Both the position numbers and the translations under genes were made by a program. The notes under the pieces were generated by a model, which saw nothing but the letters and a program-made list of their open reading frames with translations, was not told where the DNA came from and ran no database searches. A stretch of DNA of 11,722 nucleotides. It comes from DASPKW01 sp038244055. Lineage in GTDB: Bacteria > Planctomycetota > Phycisphaerae > Tepidisphaerales > Tepidisphaeraceae. The DNA lies in the NCBI GenBank assembly GCA_038244055.1, contig JBBRTW010000209.1, forward strand, positions 1-11,722, read 5' to 3'. Within the stretch, counting starts at the first letter, position 1; the number at the start of each line of letters is the position of its first letter. This document shows positions 1 to 7,050 of the stretch, in pieces.

Positions 1-1002
1 GGCGGGGCGGATGATTTTTCGGCCGACGACTTTCGACACCTCGGCGGCGGGGATGCCGGTGCCGGGGCGCTGGATGGTGAGGTCGTCATCGCGGAGAACG
101 TCGCCGGGTTGGAGGGCGCGGGAGAGGACGAGGCTCTGCCGGGAGACTTTGCGGACATCCTGCTCGATGGGCAGGACCTGTTTGCCCGGCCGGCCGCGCA
201 GGCGCTCGGCCTGGCGGATGAGGCGGACGTACTCGGCGAACTGGGCGGGGTCGGCCGAGGCGGAATGATCCGGGCCGGGGGCGGCGCGGTCGTAGGTGAG
301 ATGTTTCTCGATGATGACCGCGCCGGCGGCGACCGCCAGCGCGCCGGAGAGCATCTCCATCGTGTGGTCGGAGTAGCCGATGGGGACATCGAACTGGGCA
401 GCCAGCTCGGTGATCCAGCAGAGGTTGGCATCGTGGGCGGGAGTGGGGTAGGCGCTGATGCAGTGGAGAAAAGCGTAAGGGGAGCGCCATTCTTCCAGCC
501 AGCGGGCGGTGGTCTGGATCTCGGGGAGCGTGGCCGCGCCGGTGGAAATCAGAAGCGGCTTGCGAAGCTGGGCGGCATGCTGCAAAAGCGGGCGATTGAC
601 CAGATCGGGCGAGGCGATTTTGATGGCGGGCAGGCGCAGGTGCTCGATGACTTTCACATCGGGCGGGGAGAAGGGCGTGGCGATGGGGAGCATTCCGCGA
701 TCGCGGATGGCCTCGACAACCGTTTCCAGATCATCCTGCGAAAGCTCGTAGCGGCGGAGCATGTCGGCCGGGGTGGCATCGGCGCAGCGCTCGGCCTGGT
801 AGGTGGCGAAGGCGCTGGAGGAGTGCATGAGGGACCGGGCGGTGAAAATCTGGAGCTTGACCGCATCGGCACGGGCGGCGCGGGCGGCCTCGACCAATTC
901 CAGGGCGCGGGCGAGCGAGCCATCGTGATTCACGCCGATCTCGGCGATGACCAGGGCGGGTTGGGTGGCGCCGATCGAACGACCGAAGAGGGTGAGAGAC
1001 AT
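1..1002 (-). CDS. neuB: NeuB-family nonulosonate (sialic-acid-like) synthase, partial at its C-terminus
   Basis: The enzyme condenses phosphoenolpyruvate with an N-acetylated hexose to make a nine-carbon nonulosonic acid in the cytoplasm. I translated 334 codons without a stop; the gene runs off the left edge. Visible motifs are IAEIGVNHDG (19-28), KLQ (49-51), IKIASPDL (127-134), STGAA (153-157), CISAYPTP (181-188), IGYSDHT (208-214), EKHLT (232-236, metal-site histidine H234) and GPDHSASADP (243-252), all in family order. From about residue 278 a SAF (antifreeze-like) domain begins, as in full NeuB proteins, so only a short tail is missing. The start is fixed by an AAAGGAG site 6 nt upstream. 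It lies downstream of a CMP-sugar synthetase and a Maf-type protein, which fits flagellin or surface glycosylation. The sequence does not say whether the product is neuraminic, legionaminic or pseudaminic acid, so the symbol means the family. Confidence 0.95.
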   Translation of the reverse strand, partial: MSLTLFGRSIGATQPALVIAEIGVNHDGSLARALELVEAARAARADAVKLQIFTARSLMHSSSAFATYQAERCADATPADMLRRYELSQDDLETVVEAIRDRGMLPIATPFSPPDVKVIEHLRLPAIKIASPDLVNRPLLQHAAQLRKPLLISTGAATLPEIQTTARWLEEWRSPYAFLHCISAYPTPAHDANLCWITELAAQFDVPIGYSDHTMEMLSGALAVAAGAVIIEKHLTYDRAAPGPDHSASADPAQFAEYVRLIRQAERLRGRPGKQVLPIEQDVRKVSRQSLVLSRALQPGDVLRDDDLTIQRPGTGIPAAEVSKVVGRKIIRPA

Positions 1003-1008
1003 TTGCCG

Positions 1009-1015
1009 CTCCTTT
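1009..1015 (-). promoter_or_regulatory. Shine-Dalgarno site of the NeuB gene
   Basis: AAAGGAG lies 6 nt before the ATG at 1002. It is one of the clearest ribosome binding sites in the window and decides the start codon. Translation of this gene therefore does not depend on the CMP-sugar synthetase gene more than 330 bp upstream. Confidence 0.85.
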
Positions 1016-1020
1016 CAGAG

Positions 1021-1331
1021 ATTGAACCACGAAGTGCGCGAAGGGCACGAAGGGAAGAGGAGAAGAGAGGGTGGAGGATTGAGGGTTGAGGATAGAAAGA
1101 GGGAGGGCTTGTCATACTGAAGGAGCCTGGGGCGACCGTAGGGTCCTGCTTCGAACGCCGGGGCCATTTCGCTTTTTCGAACGTCCGCCGCCGTGCAGGC
1201 AAGATGCTTCGCTACGCTCAGCATGACACTTCCAGTGCATCGATTGAAACTCTTAATTCTATTCGCCATCCTCTATCCTCCATCCTCGCATTTATTCCTT
1301 TTCGTGCCTTTTGTGTCCTTCGTGGTTCAAT
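1021..1331. repeat. Nested imperfect inverted-repeat structure filling the gap between the CMP-sugar synthetase and NeuB genes
   Basis: The 333-bp gap holds no gene that I can support. Its outer arms are 1021-1056 and the reverse complement of 1295-1331; they share attgaaccacgaag exactly and then a diverged roughly 9-base periodic cgaag motif. Inside these are heptamer-periodic arms, about 1064-1091 (units such as ttgagga) and 1268-1288 (units such as atcctcc), again in opposite orientation. The centre is a third inverted pair at 1110 and 1228. All three layers are arranged symmetrically. Similar cgaag-type and heptamer repeats are, from general knowledge, common between genes of Planctomycetota; that comparison was not tested here. 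Confidence 0.75.
1110..1228. repeat. Central palindromic element, REP- or MITE-like
   Basis: The ends tgtcatactga (1110-1120) and tcagcatgaca (1218-1228) are inverted copies with one mismatch, enclosing about 97 bp. The inner side of the right arm (gcttcgctacgctcagc) resembles intergenic repeats that are scattered in many genomes. No transposase is encoded. The element could be a remnant of a non-autonomous mobile sequence or a folded RNA; the sequence alone does not decide. Confidence 0.5.
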
Positions 1332-1335
1332 ATTT

Positions 1336-2058
1336 TTACGCTACTTTCGCGACGCTTTGCTCGCGGAGGATGGCTTCGGCGATGTACAGGTCGCGCAGGG
1401 TATCGACTTCGACGGTTTGGCCGATGCCGGTTTCGATGCCTCGGCGGTCGACGCCGAAGAAGGCGTGTGGGTCGTGGGGCATCAATTCGCCGCGGAGCAT
1501 GGAGGCGCGGGAAACGGCCACGACCGCGCCATCGTGCAGGAAGACCGGCTCCAGATCCTGGCGGCGATGGATGCTGCCGGATTGGAGGGGAATGACGCGA
1601 TCGCCATCGAGCTTGGACATCCAGGCGGGATTCCATTTTCCCACCGGGCAGAAGGAGCGCACCGAATCGCACTGCGTATCGGCCAGATGGCGGACGGCGG
1701 CATCGATCGCGCCGGCGGGGCGGATGGGGACGTTGCCGTAGATCACGACCAGTGCATCGGCGCGGAAGCCGGGATTGCCCGCTTCAACCGCGTGCAGGGC
1801 ATGGAGCATGACATCCTGCACGGAAGCATCGCTGGTGGCCAGTTCGGGGGGGCGCTCGATGGCATCGAAGCCCTCGGACTGGGCGAATCGGCGGATGATC
1901 GGGCAATCGGTGGTGATGGCGATGCGCGAGAGCGTGCGCGACTGGCGGGCGTGCTCGAAGGAGTAGCTTATCACGGGGCGGCCGGCGAGGAGGCGCAGGT
2001 GCTTGTTGGCGAGGCCCTGGGAGCCGGCGCGGGCGAGGATGATTCCTAGAGTTGTCAT
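1336..2058 (-). CDS. neuA: CMP-nonulosonate (acylneuraminate) cytidylyltransferase
   Basis: It activates a nonulosonic acid with CTP to give the CMP-sugar used by a glycosyltransferase; it is cytoplasmic. The 240-residue product has the usual length of a single-domain family member. The N-terminal nucleotide-binding motif is IILARAGSQGLANKH (6-20), followed by LLAGRPVISYSFE, TTD (49-51), RPPELATSDASVQDV (69-83) and QTVEVDT (214-220), the metal-binding region near the end. Two deviations are visible: the loop reads NKH where NKN is usual, and the segment after the central strand reads YGNVPIRP where QPTSPLR is common. The start ATG has no good Shine-Dalgarno site. The heptamer array begins only 7 nt upstream of it. 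Downstream is NeuB, the expected supplier of substrate. The symbol denotes the family; specificity for a particular sugar is unknown. Confidence 0.9.
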   Translation of the reverse strand: MTTLGIILARAGSQGLANKHLRLLAGRPVISYSFEHARQSRTLSRIAITTDCPIIRRFAQSEGFDAIERPPELATSDASVQDVMLHALHAVEAGNPGFRADALVVIYGNVPIRPAGAIDAAVRHLADTQCDSVRSFCPVGKWNPAWMSKLDGDRVIPLQSGSIHRRQDLEPVFLHDGAVVAVSRASMLRGELMPHDPHAFFGVDRRGIETGIGQTVEVDTLRDLYIAEAILREQSVAKVA

Positions 2059-2064
2059 GGGGAG

Positions 2065-2204
2065 TTGTTAGTTGGTGGTGGTCAATTGTCCATTGTCAAT
2101 TGTCAATTGTTCGTGGTCCGTTGTCCGTTGTCCGTGGTCCGTTGTTCGTTGTTCGTTGTTCGTTGTCAGTTGCTAGTTATTAGTTGTTAGTTGTTAGTTT
2201 ATCG
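2065..2204. repeat. 20-unit degenerate heptamer tandem array
   Basis: Twenty consecutive 7-base units stay in phase without an indel from 2065 to 2204. The consensus is close to TTGTYNG; variants include ttgtcaa, ttgtccg, ttgttcg and ttgttag. Like variants cluster: ttgtcaa types at the left, ttgtccg and ttgttcg in the middle, ttgttag at the right. This suggests local unit duplication. Most of the 279-bp gap between the fusion gene and the CMP-sugar synthetase gene is this array. The class resembles the short tandemly repeated heptanucleotides described in cyanobacteria, but no shared origin is implied. Confidence 0.9.
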
Positions 2205-2271
2205 TGGTGATGTTTTTGGGGTTCTTGTTGCAATGGCTGGGGATGCGATTTGACGTTCGCCCTCACCCCCG

Positions 2272-2295
2272 CCCTCTCCCGAGTACAGGAGAGGG
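2272..2295. repeat. Perfect 8-bp stem-loop after the fusion gene, possible terminator
   Basis: The arms ccctctcc (2272-2279) and ggagaggg (2288-2295) pair perfectly around an 8-nt loop. The hairpin lies 43 nt past the stop of the minus-strand fusion gene. No clean U-run follows on that strand, so intrinsic termination is doubtful. The motif resembles a short palindrome found dispersed between genes in many high-GC genomes. Confidence 0.6.
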
Positions 2296-2337
2296 AGGTT
2301 GCGGTTTGAGCTGCGTGGGGGATTAGGCGTGGGATGA

Positions 2338-3969
2338 TCATGGGCGGTGCCATTCTTTACATGTGGTGCATAGGGGTCGGGCGTCGAGGCTCAGGGTTTG
2401 ATGGTCGGCGCGGAGGGGCTTGAAGTTGGACTGCCAGATTTCGGTAAGGGGCTGGTGGGCGGCGTGGCCGATGGGGTGTTTGCCCATGACATCCTGCTCG
2501 CAGGCGGGGATGGTTCCATCGCTGAGGAGGGTCATGCGGTGGTGGATGCGGGCGCAGGGGCGGCGCTTTTTAGGGGCCATATCGGCGCAGGCGTGGTCGG
2601 GGATCTGGCCGGAGTAGTCGGACGGACCAACGATGGCGGCAGCGCCCATGGCGCGGAGGAAATGGTCGTACCACGGTTCCATTTCATCGAGATTCTGGCG
2701 GCATTTGGTGAATGTGGGGACGATGATCGGCGTGGTGCCGGCGCGGAGCTCGATCAGCTTGCGGAGGTTGGCCATCGCCCTATCGAGGCCGGCCACGCCC
2801 ATGACGCGCTCGTAGGTCGGGGCGGTGGCGGCGGGGAGATGGATGGTGATGACATCGAATCGGCCGGCGGCGAGTGCCGCGAGCGATTCTTCGGAGACAT
2901 CCACCAGATCGGTCTCGATATGCAGCGCGGGAATATTGCTTTGCGATAGAATTCGACTGATCTCGGGGAATTCGGGATGCAGGAGCGGGTCGCCCGCGCC
3001 GGCGAGGGTGAGTCGAAAATCATCGGCCGAGCCGAGCTGGTCGATGATCTGCTTCAGGGGGTCCAGGCGCATATCGCCGCGGGCGAGGTTGAGATGGGTG
3101 GCGGGGGAGTAGATGGGGCGGGTGGCGCGACGGGTGCTAATCTCCAGGGCCACTTCGCGCGGGAGGGGGTCTTCCTGCGGGTGGGCATCGAGGACCGCGA
3201 CCAGGCCGCGGGCATCGGTGGAGATGAGCTCGCCATTGAGATCGCTTGTGGCGGCCGAGAGATGGCGGATCTGGCGCTCGCTATCGAGCGTGAAGCGATG
3301 GAGGGTTCGCGCGATGGGCGAAGGCGCGGCCAGGCAGGAGGCGGTGGTGATGGGATCGCGGCCGGGCGTATCGGGCCAATAGCTGAGGAGGCGGCCGGGG
3401 TGGGTGCGGGCGGCGGCCAGGCGCTGCACGAGTTCATTGCGGAGGATCGTGCCGCAGAGGCCGGGCGCGGCCTGGCTGAAAAAGAGCTCGATTTCCTTAT
3501 TCGAATCGGCATGGGCGGCCATTTCCTGGACCAGATCGGGATCGATCAGGCCGGCCGAGGGATCGATTAGAATGCACTCGGGCGTGCCACCCTGCGCCAG
3601 AGCATCGGCGACGGCGGGGCCGAAGAATCCGCGATCGAAATGGCATGCGCCGAGGAGCCCGCCGCGCCAGCCATCGGCCCAGCGCAGGGCGGCCGAGACG
3701 GCATCGAGCGCGCCGATGCGGGCGCGGGCGGAGCGGACGAGAATCTGCGCGCCGGTCTCGCGGGCGATGGATTTGACGGCGTTGAACTGGTCTTCCCAGC
3801 AGATGATGATGGCGGAACAGATGCACTTGGCGCGCGACAGGCGGGCGAGGGTCCACGCCAGCACGGGCTGGCCGCGGAAGAGGCGCGAGGCGCTGTCGGC
3901 CGGGCGCGCCCCGGCCGATGGCGCGGCGGCGGGTTCGTGGAGCATGGATAGGACGGCCGTCAATTCCAT
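2338..3969 (-). CDS. Fusion of a nucleotidyltransferase-like domain and a radical-SAM/SPASM-like domain lacking the SAM-cluster cysteines
   Basis: The function is unknown. Residues 1-215 look like a sugar nucleotidyltransferase fold (SRLFRGQPVLAWTLARLSR at 28-46, then IICWEDQ at 55-61), but the usual GxGxR loop is absent. Residues 270-460 follow a radical SAM barrel: LEISTR, ARGDMRLDPLKQIID, a GGE-like AGAGDPLLHPEF (323-334). The cluster loop reads ISTRRATRPIYSP (277-289), so the three cysteines of CxxxCxxC are replaced by R281, P285 and S288. The C-terminal SPASM-like part keeps C472, C490, C534 and C537 and ends with IGHAAHQPLTEIWQSNF-type spacing. Radical SAM chemistry is therefore unlikely as read; a binding or structural role is possible. 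The start overlaps the stop of the Maf gene (TGATG), with GGAGG 7 nt upstream, so the two are probably translationally coupled and work together. Domain calls are by motif only. Confidence 0.85.
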   Translation of the reverse strand: MELTAVLSMLHEPAAAPSAGARPADSASRLFRGQPVLAWTLARLSRAKCICSAIIICWEDQFNAVKSIARETGAQILVRSARARIGALDAVSAALRWADGWRGGLLGACHFDRGFFGPAVADALAQGGTPECILIDPSAGLIDPDLVQEMAAHADSNKEIELFFSQAAPGLCGTILRNELVQRLAAARTHPGRLLSYWPDTPGRDPITTASCLAAPSPIARTLHRFTLDSERQIRHLSAATSDLNGELISTDARGLVAVLDAHPQEDPLPREVALEISTRRATRPIYSPATHLNLARGDMRLDPLKQIIDQLGSADDFRLTLAGAGDPLLHPEFPEISRILSQSNIPALHIETDLVDVSEESLAALAAGRFDVITIHLPAATAPTYERVMGVAGLDRAMANLRKLIELRAGTTPIIVPTFTKCRQNLDEMEPWYDHFLRAMGAAAIVGPSDYSGQIPDHACADMAPKKRRPCARIHHRMTLLSDGTIPACEQDVMGKHPIGHAAHQPLTEIWQSNFKPLRADHQTLSLDARPLCTTCKEWHRP

Positions 3970-6188
3970 CAGGCGGCCTCCGGGCGGGATTGGGGAAGGG
4001 GATGGATCGTCGTCGCGGGGGCGGGGGATGCCGGGTCGTTTGTTTTGCTATGATCCATCGCCGATAGTTTGGTAATCACTTCATCCATCAGGCCCTGAAA
4101 CTCCCCTGCTGCTTCGCAGACCGCGCGGACGTTTTCCACATCGCGGCCGATCTGCAGCTTCTGCAAATCCGCGCCGCTGGCGCGGGCGGCCATCATCTGG
4201 CGATCGCGCTGGAAGCGCTGCAGCTCGGTTTGCTGCGTGAATTGAGTGATCAAATCGTAAGTTGCGCCGAGGACATCCATGCGCGCGCGGAGGAGATCGA
4301 TGCGGGCGATGGCGCGGTTGACGCGCGGCTGGTCATCGACATGGTCGCGAATTTCCTCGACCAGGGGGAGGGTTTCGCGGCTGATAGCTTCGATCTCGCG
4401 GGCTTCCTCGTGGCGGGATTTGAGGCTGCCGATGCACTGTGCAATGTGGGAGGGAGATGCGGGGGAGGTGGCGGGATTTGAAATCAGAGTGGGGGCGACG
4501 CTGCTGGGGCTCGACTGGTAAGAGGACTTACCGGTGCCACCCCCCTTTTCATCTGGGATGGCGCTCGCAACCGCACCATCCGGGACGGCGCTTTGGTCGC
4601 TGTCGCTCCCGGCGCTCTGTCCCGGCTCGTTCATTACAGTGGAACGAACACACCCCGAGGATGTTGGCAAGTCCTGGCCGCAGAATTCCTGGATCGCCTC
4701 GGCCAGCTTCATCACGCGCGTGCCGCGCTTGAGCGCGCCGCCTTCGGTGGCATCGATGATGCGCGTCTTGGTGCGGAGGAAATCGCGCTCGAACTGCTGC
4801 AAATAGGTGAAGAGCCGCTCCTCGGTGTACATCGCCCGGCCTTCGACATCGGGGATTTTTCGTAGGATGTGGCGGTCGCGGGCGATGAACTCCCACTGGC
4901 GCATTTCCATCGTGCAGAATCGCCCCAGCTCCGGCCGCCAGACATCGTCGATATTTGTGCCCGGTGAATAGGCCAGTCCATCGCCGAAGCCGAGATCCTG
5001 GCCGATAAAGATGATCGGATCGCACCCCAGATGCTCGGCCAGGTAATACGCCAGATGAGCCACAGTCGATCCACTGGGCAGGCGGCCCTTGGCGGGGCGC
5101 GGAGCGTTCTCGCGGAGGAGGCGATCGGCGTAATCGTTGCCGAGGATGGTCAGCGGACCGGGGAACATCGCGAAGATCGCATTGCTCGCCTTGGGCTCGG
5201 CCACCAGATGAGTCTTGAGATGGGCCGGGAGTTTTTCGTAATAGCGGGTGGAGATATCGTGGTAATCGAGGGAGGTGACAAACTGCGGCTCGATGCCCAT
5301 TTCGACAAGCGGCTGCAAGATCGTCTGCACGGCGATGATGACGGCCTTGCCCTGGGCATCCTTGAGCAGATGCTGATTTTTCCGCAGCGAAGGCCCGGCC
5401 GAGACGATGATGGCGGGCTTGTTCTTGTACTTGTTCCCCAGATCGGAAACGCTGGGCGTGGAGGTGTACCAGGCGAGATTGCGGGTGATGTTCTCGGCCG
5501 TGCGCCGGCCATTGATCAGGAGTGTATTGAGGCAGGTGCGCGCGAAGGCGGCGAACTCGGTCAGGAGGGCCTGCACCTGCCCGTAGTAGGCCGGGTGCAG
5601 GGCGAGGCTGGGCGGATGGATCAGGCCCTCGAGCCCCATCGAGCACATGGCGGCGTGGGGTGTCATCCGCAGGAACAATTCGGATTTGTCGGCCAGGCCC
5701 GGCGGCATGAACTGCACCCGGCCGGAGTCGATCAGGGGCGTCAGATCGCGCGACTGCATCGCCGCGCGGAGGATGCGGAGATCGGTCTCGAAGATGAAGA
5801 TCATCGCCTCGGTGCTGGCCTTTTCAAAAAGGGCTTCGACGTGATAGCCCAGGCCGAATCCCAGGACGTAGAAGACGACGCAGGAATCGATCTTCGCGCC
5901 TTCGATGAGCTTGCGGCCTTCGGCGGCGGGGTCGTAGCGGCTGTGGAAGGAGAGAATCCGGCCATCGCCATCGCGGACGGTGAGGGTCGGCGCGCCGGTT
6001 TTGGCGATGTCGATTTTCAGGCCGTTGTCGCGGGGGAGATCGGCATCGGCGGAGGGGATTTCGGAATCGGCGGCTTCGATCTCGGCCGCCAGTTTGGGAT
6101 TGACGGCCCACAGCGCCGCCAGGTTGCGCAGATAGGGCGCATCGGCTGGGAGGGTGAAGCGCCGGGATAACTCGTTTCGTGCGGGCAT
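3969..6188 (-). CDS. Maf/DUF115 motility accessory factor family protein, probable nonulosonate transferase
   Basis: Maf proteins of flagellated bacteria are tied to attachment of nonulosonic acids to flagellin in the cytoplasm. This 739-residue product has the family's order of parts. There is an N-terminal region with a Rossmann-like strand-loop (FYVLGFGLGYHVEAL, 106-120). The DUF115/MAF_flag10 core follows, with PAIIVSAGPSLRKN (258-271), PSGSTVAHLAYYLAEHLG (371-388) and IFIGQDLGF (393-401). A helical C-terminal part (about 585-712) ends in a Pro/Ala tail. Between core and helical part lies a Ser/Gly/Pro-rich linker (509-585) whose DNA is a run of palindromes, unlike the rest of the gene. 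The start has GAGG 6 nt upstream. It is the first gene of the cluster and diverges from the membrane-protein gene at 6382. The family call is firm; the glycosylation role is inferred from the family and from its CMP-sugar synthetase and NeuB neighbours. The acceptor protein is not in the window. Confidence 0.9.
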   Translation of the reverse strand: MPARNELSRRFTLPADAPYLRNLAALWAVNPKLAAEIEAADSEIPSADADLPRDNGLKIDIAKTGAPTLTVRDGDGRILSFHSRYDPAAEGRKLIEGAKIDSCVVFYVLGFGLGYHVEALFEKASTEAMIFIFETDLRILRAAMQSRDLTPLIDSGRVQFMPPGLADKSELFLRMTPHAAMCSMGLEGLIHPPSLALHPAYYGQVQALLTEFAAFARTCLNTLLINGRRTAENITRNLAWYTSTPSVSDLGNKYKNKPAIIVSAGPSLRKNQHLLKDAQGKAVIIAVQTILQPLVEMGIEPQFVTSLDYHDISTRYYEKLPAHLKTHLVAEPKASNAIFAMFPGPLTILGNDYADRLLRENAPRPAKGRLPSGSTVAHLAYYLAEHLGCDPIIFIGQDLGFGDGLAYSPGTNIDDVWRPELGRFCTMEMRQWEFIARDRHILRKIPDVEGRAMYTEERLFTYLQQFERDFLRTKTRIIDATEGGALKRGTRVMKLAEAIQEFCGQDLPTSSGCVRSTVMNEPGQSAGSDSDQSAVPDGAVASAIPDEKGGGTGKSSYQSSPSSVAPTLISNPATSPASPSHIAQCIGSLKSRHEEAREIEAISRETLPLVEEIRDHVDDQPRVNRAIARIDLLRARMDVLGATYDLITQFTQQTELQRFQRDRQMMAARASGADLQKLQIGRDVENVRAVCEAAGEFQGLMDEVITKLSAMDHSKTNDPASPAPATTIHPLPQSRPEAA
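3977..3981 (-). promoter_or_regulatory. Shine-Dalgarno site of the fusion gene inside the end of the Maf gene
   Basis: GGAGG lies 7 nt before the ATG at 3969, within the last codons of the upstream gene. Stop and start share one base (TGATG). The site fixes the start and indicates re-initiation or coupling. Confidence 0.8.
4514..4623. repeat. Cluster of palindromes inside the Maf coding sequence
   Basis: Three inverted repeats follow each other closely. 4514-4522 (actggtaag) pairs with 4527-4535 with one G-T pair and a 4-nt loop. 4556-4564 (ggatggcgc) pairs with 4573-4581 with one mismatch/wobble. 4582-4586 (gggac) pairs with 4619-4623, with gcgc at 4588-4591 also able to pair inside. The whole stretch is read in frame as the low-complexity linker. 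It looks like an intergenic-type repeat that entered the gene without breaking the frame. Confidence 0.65.
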
Positions 6189-6355
6189 CGGAGGCCTCGT
6201 AATCGCGGAGGGTGCGGCCGCGTTTGCCGCTGATTCTGGTCGATCGACAGCGCAATCCAGAGCGCAGCGGCATTCCTCATGGTTTATCGGACCATCGGGG
6301 GGCTGGAGTTGAGTTATTCGGTGGGGAGGATCGCACGGCCAACGTCAAACCACGC

Positions 6356-6361
6356 TACAAT
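6356..6361 (+). promoter_or_regulatory. Probable -10 box of the membrane-protein gene
   Basis: TACAAT matches the sigma-70 -10 consensus at five of six positions and ends 20 nt before the ATG at 6382. No convincing -35 hexamer is visible at 16-18 bp. The predicted leader is only about 14 nt. The 193-bp divergent region (6189-6381) must also serve the Maf gene, for which I see no clear promoter. Confidence 0.5.
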
Positions 6362-6381
6362 TCGCGTGGAGAACCTTCGCA

Positions 6382-6951
6382 ATGACTGATTTATTGTTCG
6401 ATACGCCGTGGTGGCTGCTCGGCCTGCTGCTGATCGCGGGCATCGCGCTTTTCGTGGCCGGGAACAATCGGCAGGATAGGACGCTCAAGCGATCGTCGCT
6501 GGGCGTGCTGGGGCTGGCGATTCTGCTGGCGGCGCTGAGCTTTTTCATCGACACGGATCGCGAGAAGGTGATCAAGCGCACGCGGCAATTGGTGCAGGCG
6601 GTCGAGAAAAAGGACTCCGCGACGTTCGCTTCGCTCCTGCATCCGCGCGCCAGCCTTTTTAATATGGACAAGGAAGAGCTGGTTTCGGTGGCGTCGAAAG
6701 CGGCCGACAACTACCACCTGACCAGCATCAACATTGGCGGACTGGAGGCCAAGACCGCGCCGGATGGAATTGTCGCCACATTCAGCGCCGGGGCGGCCGT
6801 CGACAGCGGCGCGGGCGCTGGCAACGTTCCAACGACCTGGGAAATTCTCTGGATCAAGACCCCCGAAGGCTGGATGGCAAAGGATTTCCACGGGAGCATT
6901 CAGTTCGCGAATCTGGATTTGAACAGTGTGCTGGCGCGGTTTAGGAAGTGA
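6382..6951 (+). CDS. Small membrane protein with an NTF2-like soluble domain, function unknown
   Basis: The 189-residue product begins with two hydrophobic helices (about 10-27 and 39-56), separated by a short basic loop (NNRQDRTLKR). A soluble domain of about 130 residues follows. Its pattern is a helix with VIKRTRQLVQAVEKKDSATF, then strands ending in TTWEILWIKTPEGWMAKDF and a final helix. That pattern is typical of NTF2/SnoaL-like domains that occur fused to membrane anchors; the assignment is by eye. With two helices, both ends probably face the same side, so the domain would be cytoplasmic if the positive-inside rule is not decisive. GGAG sits 10 nt before the start, a long spacing. The gene stands alone, diverges from the Maf gene and converges on surE. 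No catalytic residues can be named. Confidence 0.85.
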   Translation: MTDLLFDTPWWLLGLLLIAGIALFVAGNNRQDRTLKRSSLGVLGLAILLAALSFFIDTDREKVIKRTRQLVQAVEKKDSATFASLLHPRASLFNMDKEELVSVASKAADNYHLTSINIGGLEAKTAPDGIVATFSAGAAVDSGAGAGNVPTTWEILWIKTPEGWMAKDFHGSIQFANLDLNSVLARFRK

Positions 6952-6959
6952 CATCCGCC

Positions 6960-7023
6960 AGGGTCAGGAGCCACCACCCAACCGCGCCCCCAGACAAAAG
7001 ATCATTCCGTGGCTCCTGACCCT
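6960..7023. repeat. 64-bp palindromic element, copy 1
   Basis: The 15-bp arms agggtcaggagccac (6960-6974) and their exact reverse complement (7009-7023) enclose a 34-bp spacer. The element begins 9 nt after the stop of the membrane-protein gene. It has the same 15+34+15 plan as copy 2. No U-run follows, so a terminator role is possible but not shown. It may be a MITE-like or REP-like mobile repeat. Confidence 0.85.
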
Positions 7024-7050
7024 TTCGCGCGAATCGCAGATCAACGTGAA

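Noticed and set aside
109..1089. Long plus-strand frame opposite NeuB
   Set aside because: The minus strand encodes NeuB with every family motif; the plus-strand product is glycine-rich shadow sequence.
2065..2204. CRISPR-like array
   Set aside because: Units are 7 bases with no unique spacers and no cas gene is nearby; it is a simple tandem repeat.
2272..2295. Confident intrinsic terminator for the Maf-fusion transcript
   Set aside because: The stem is perfect, but no U-run follows in the direction of transcription and the motif resembles dispersed intergenic palindromes, so it is listed only as a stem-loop.
5031..6170. Long plus-strand frame opposite the Maf gene
   Set aside because: No recognisable domain; the complementary strand carries the DUF115 motifs and a Shine-Dalgarno site.
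6281..6300. Short minus-strand gene starting at 6280 before the Maf gene
   Set aside because: Its frame overlaps the Maf start in another frame, has no ribosome binding site and shows no recognisable product.
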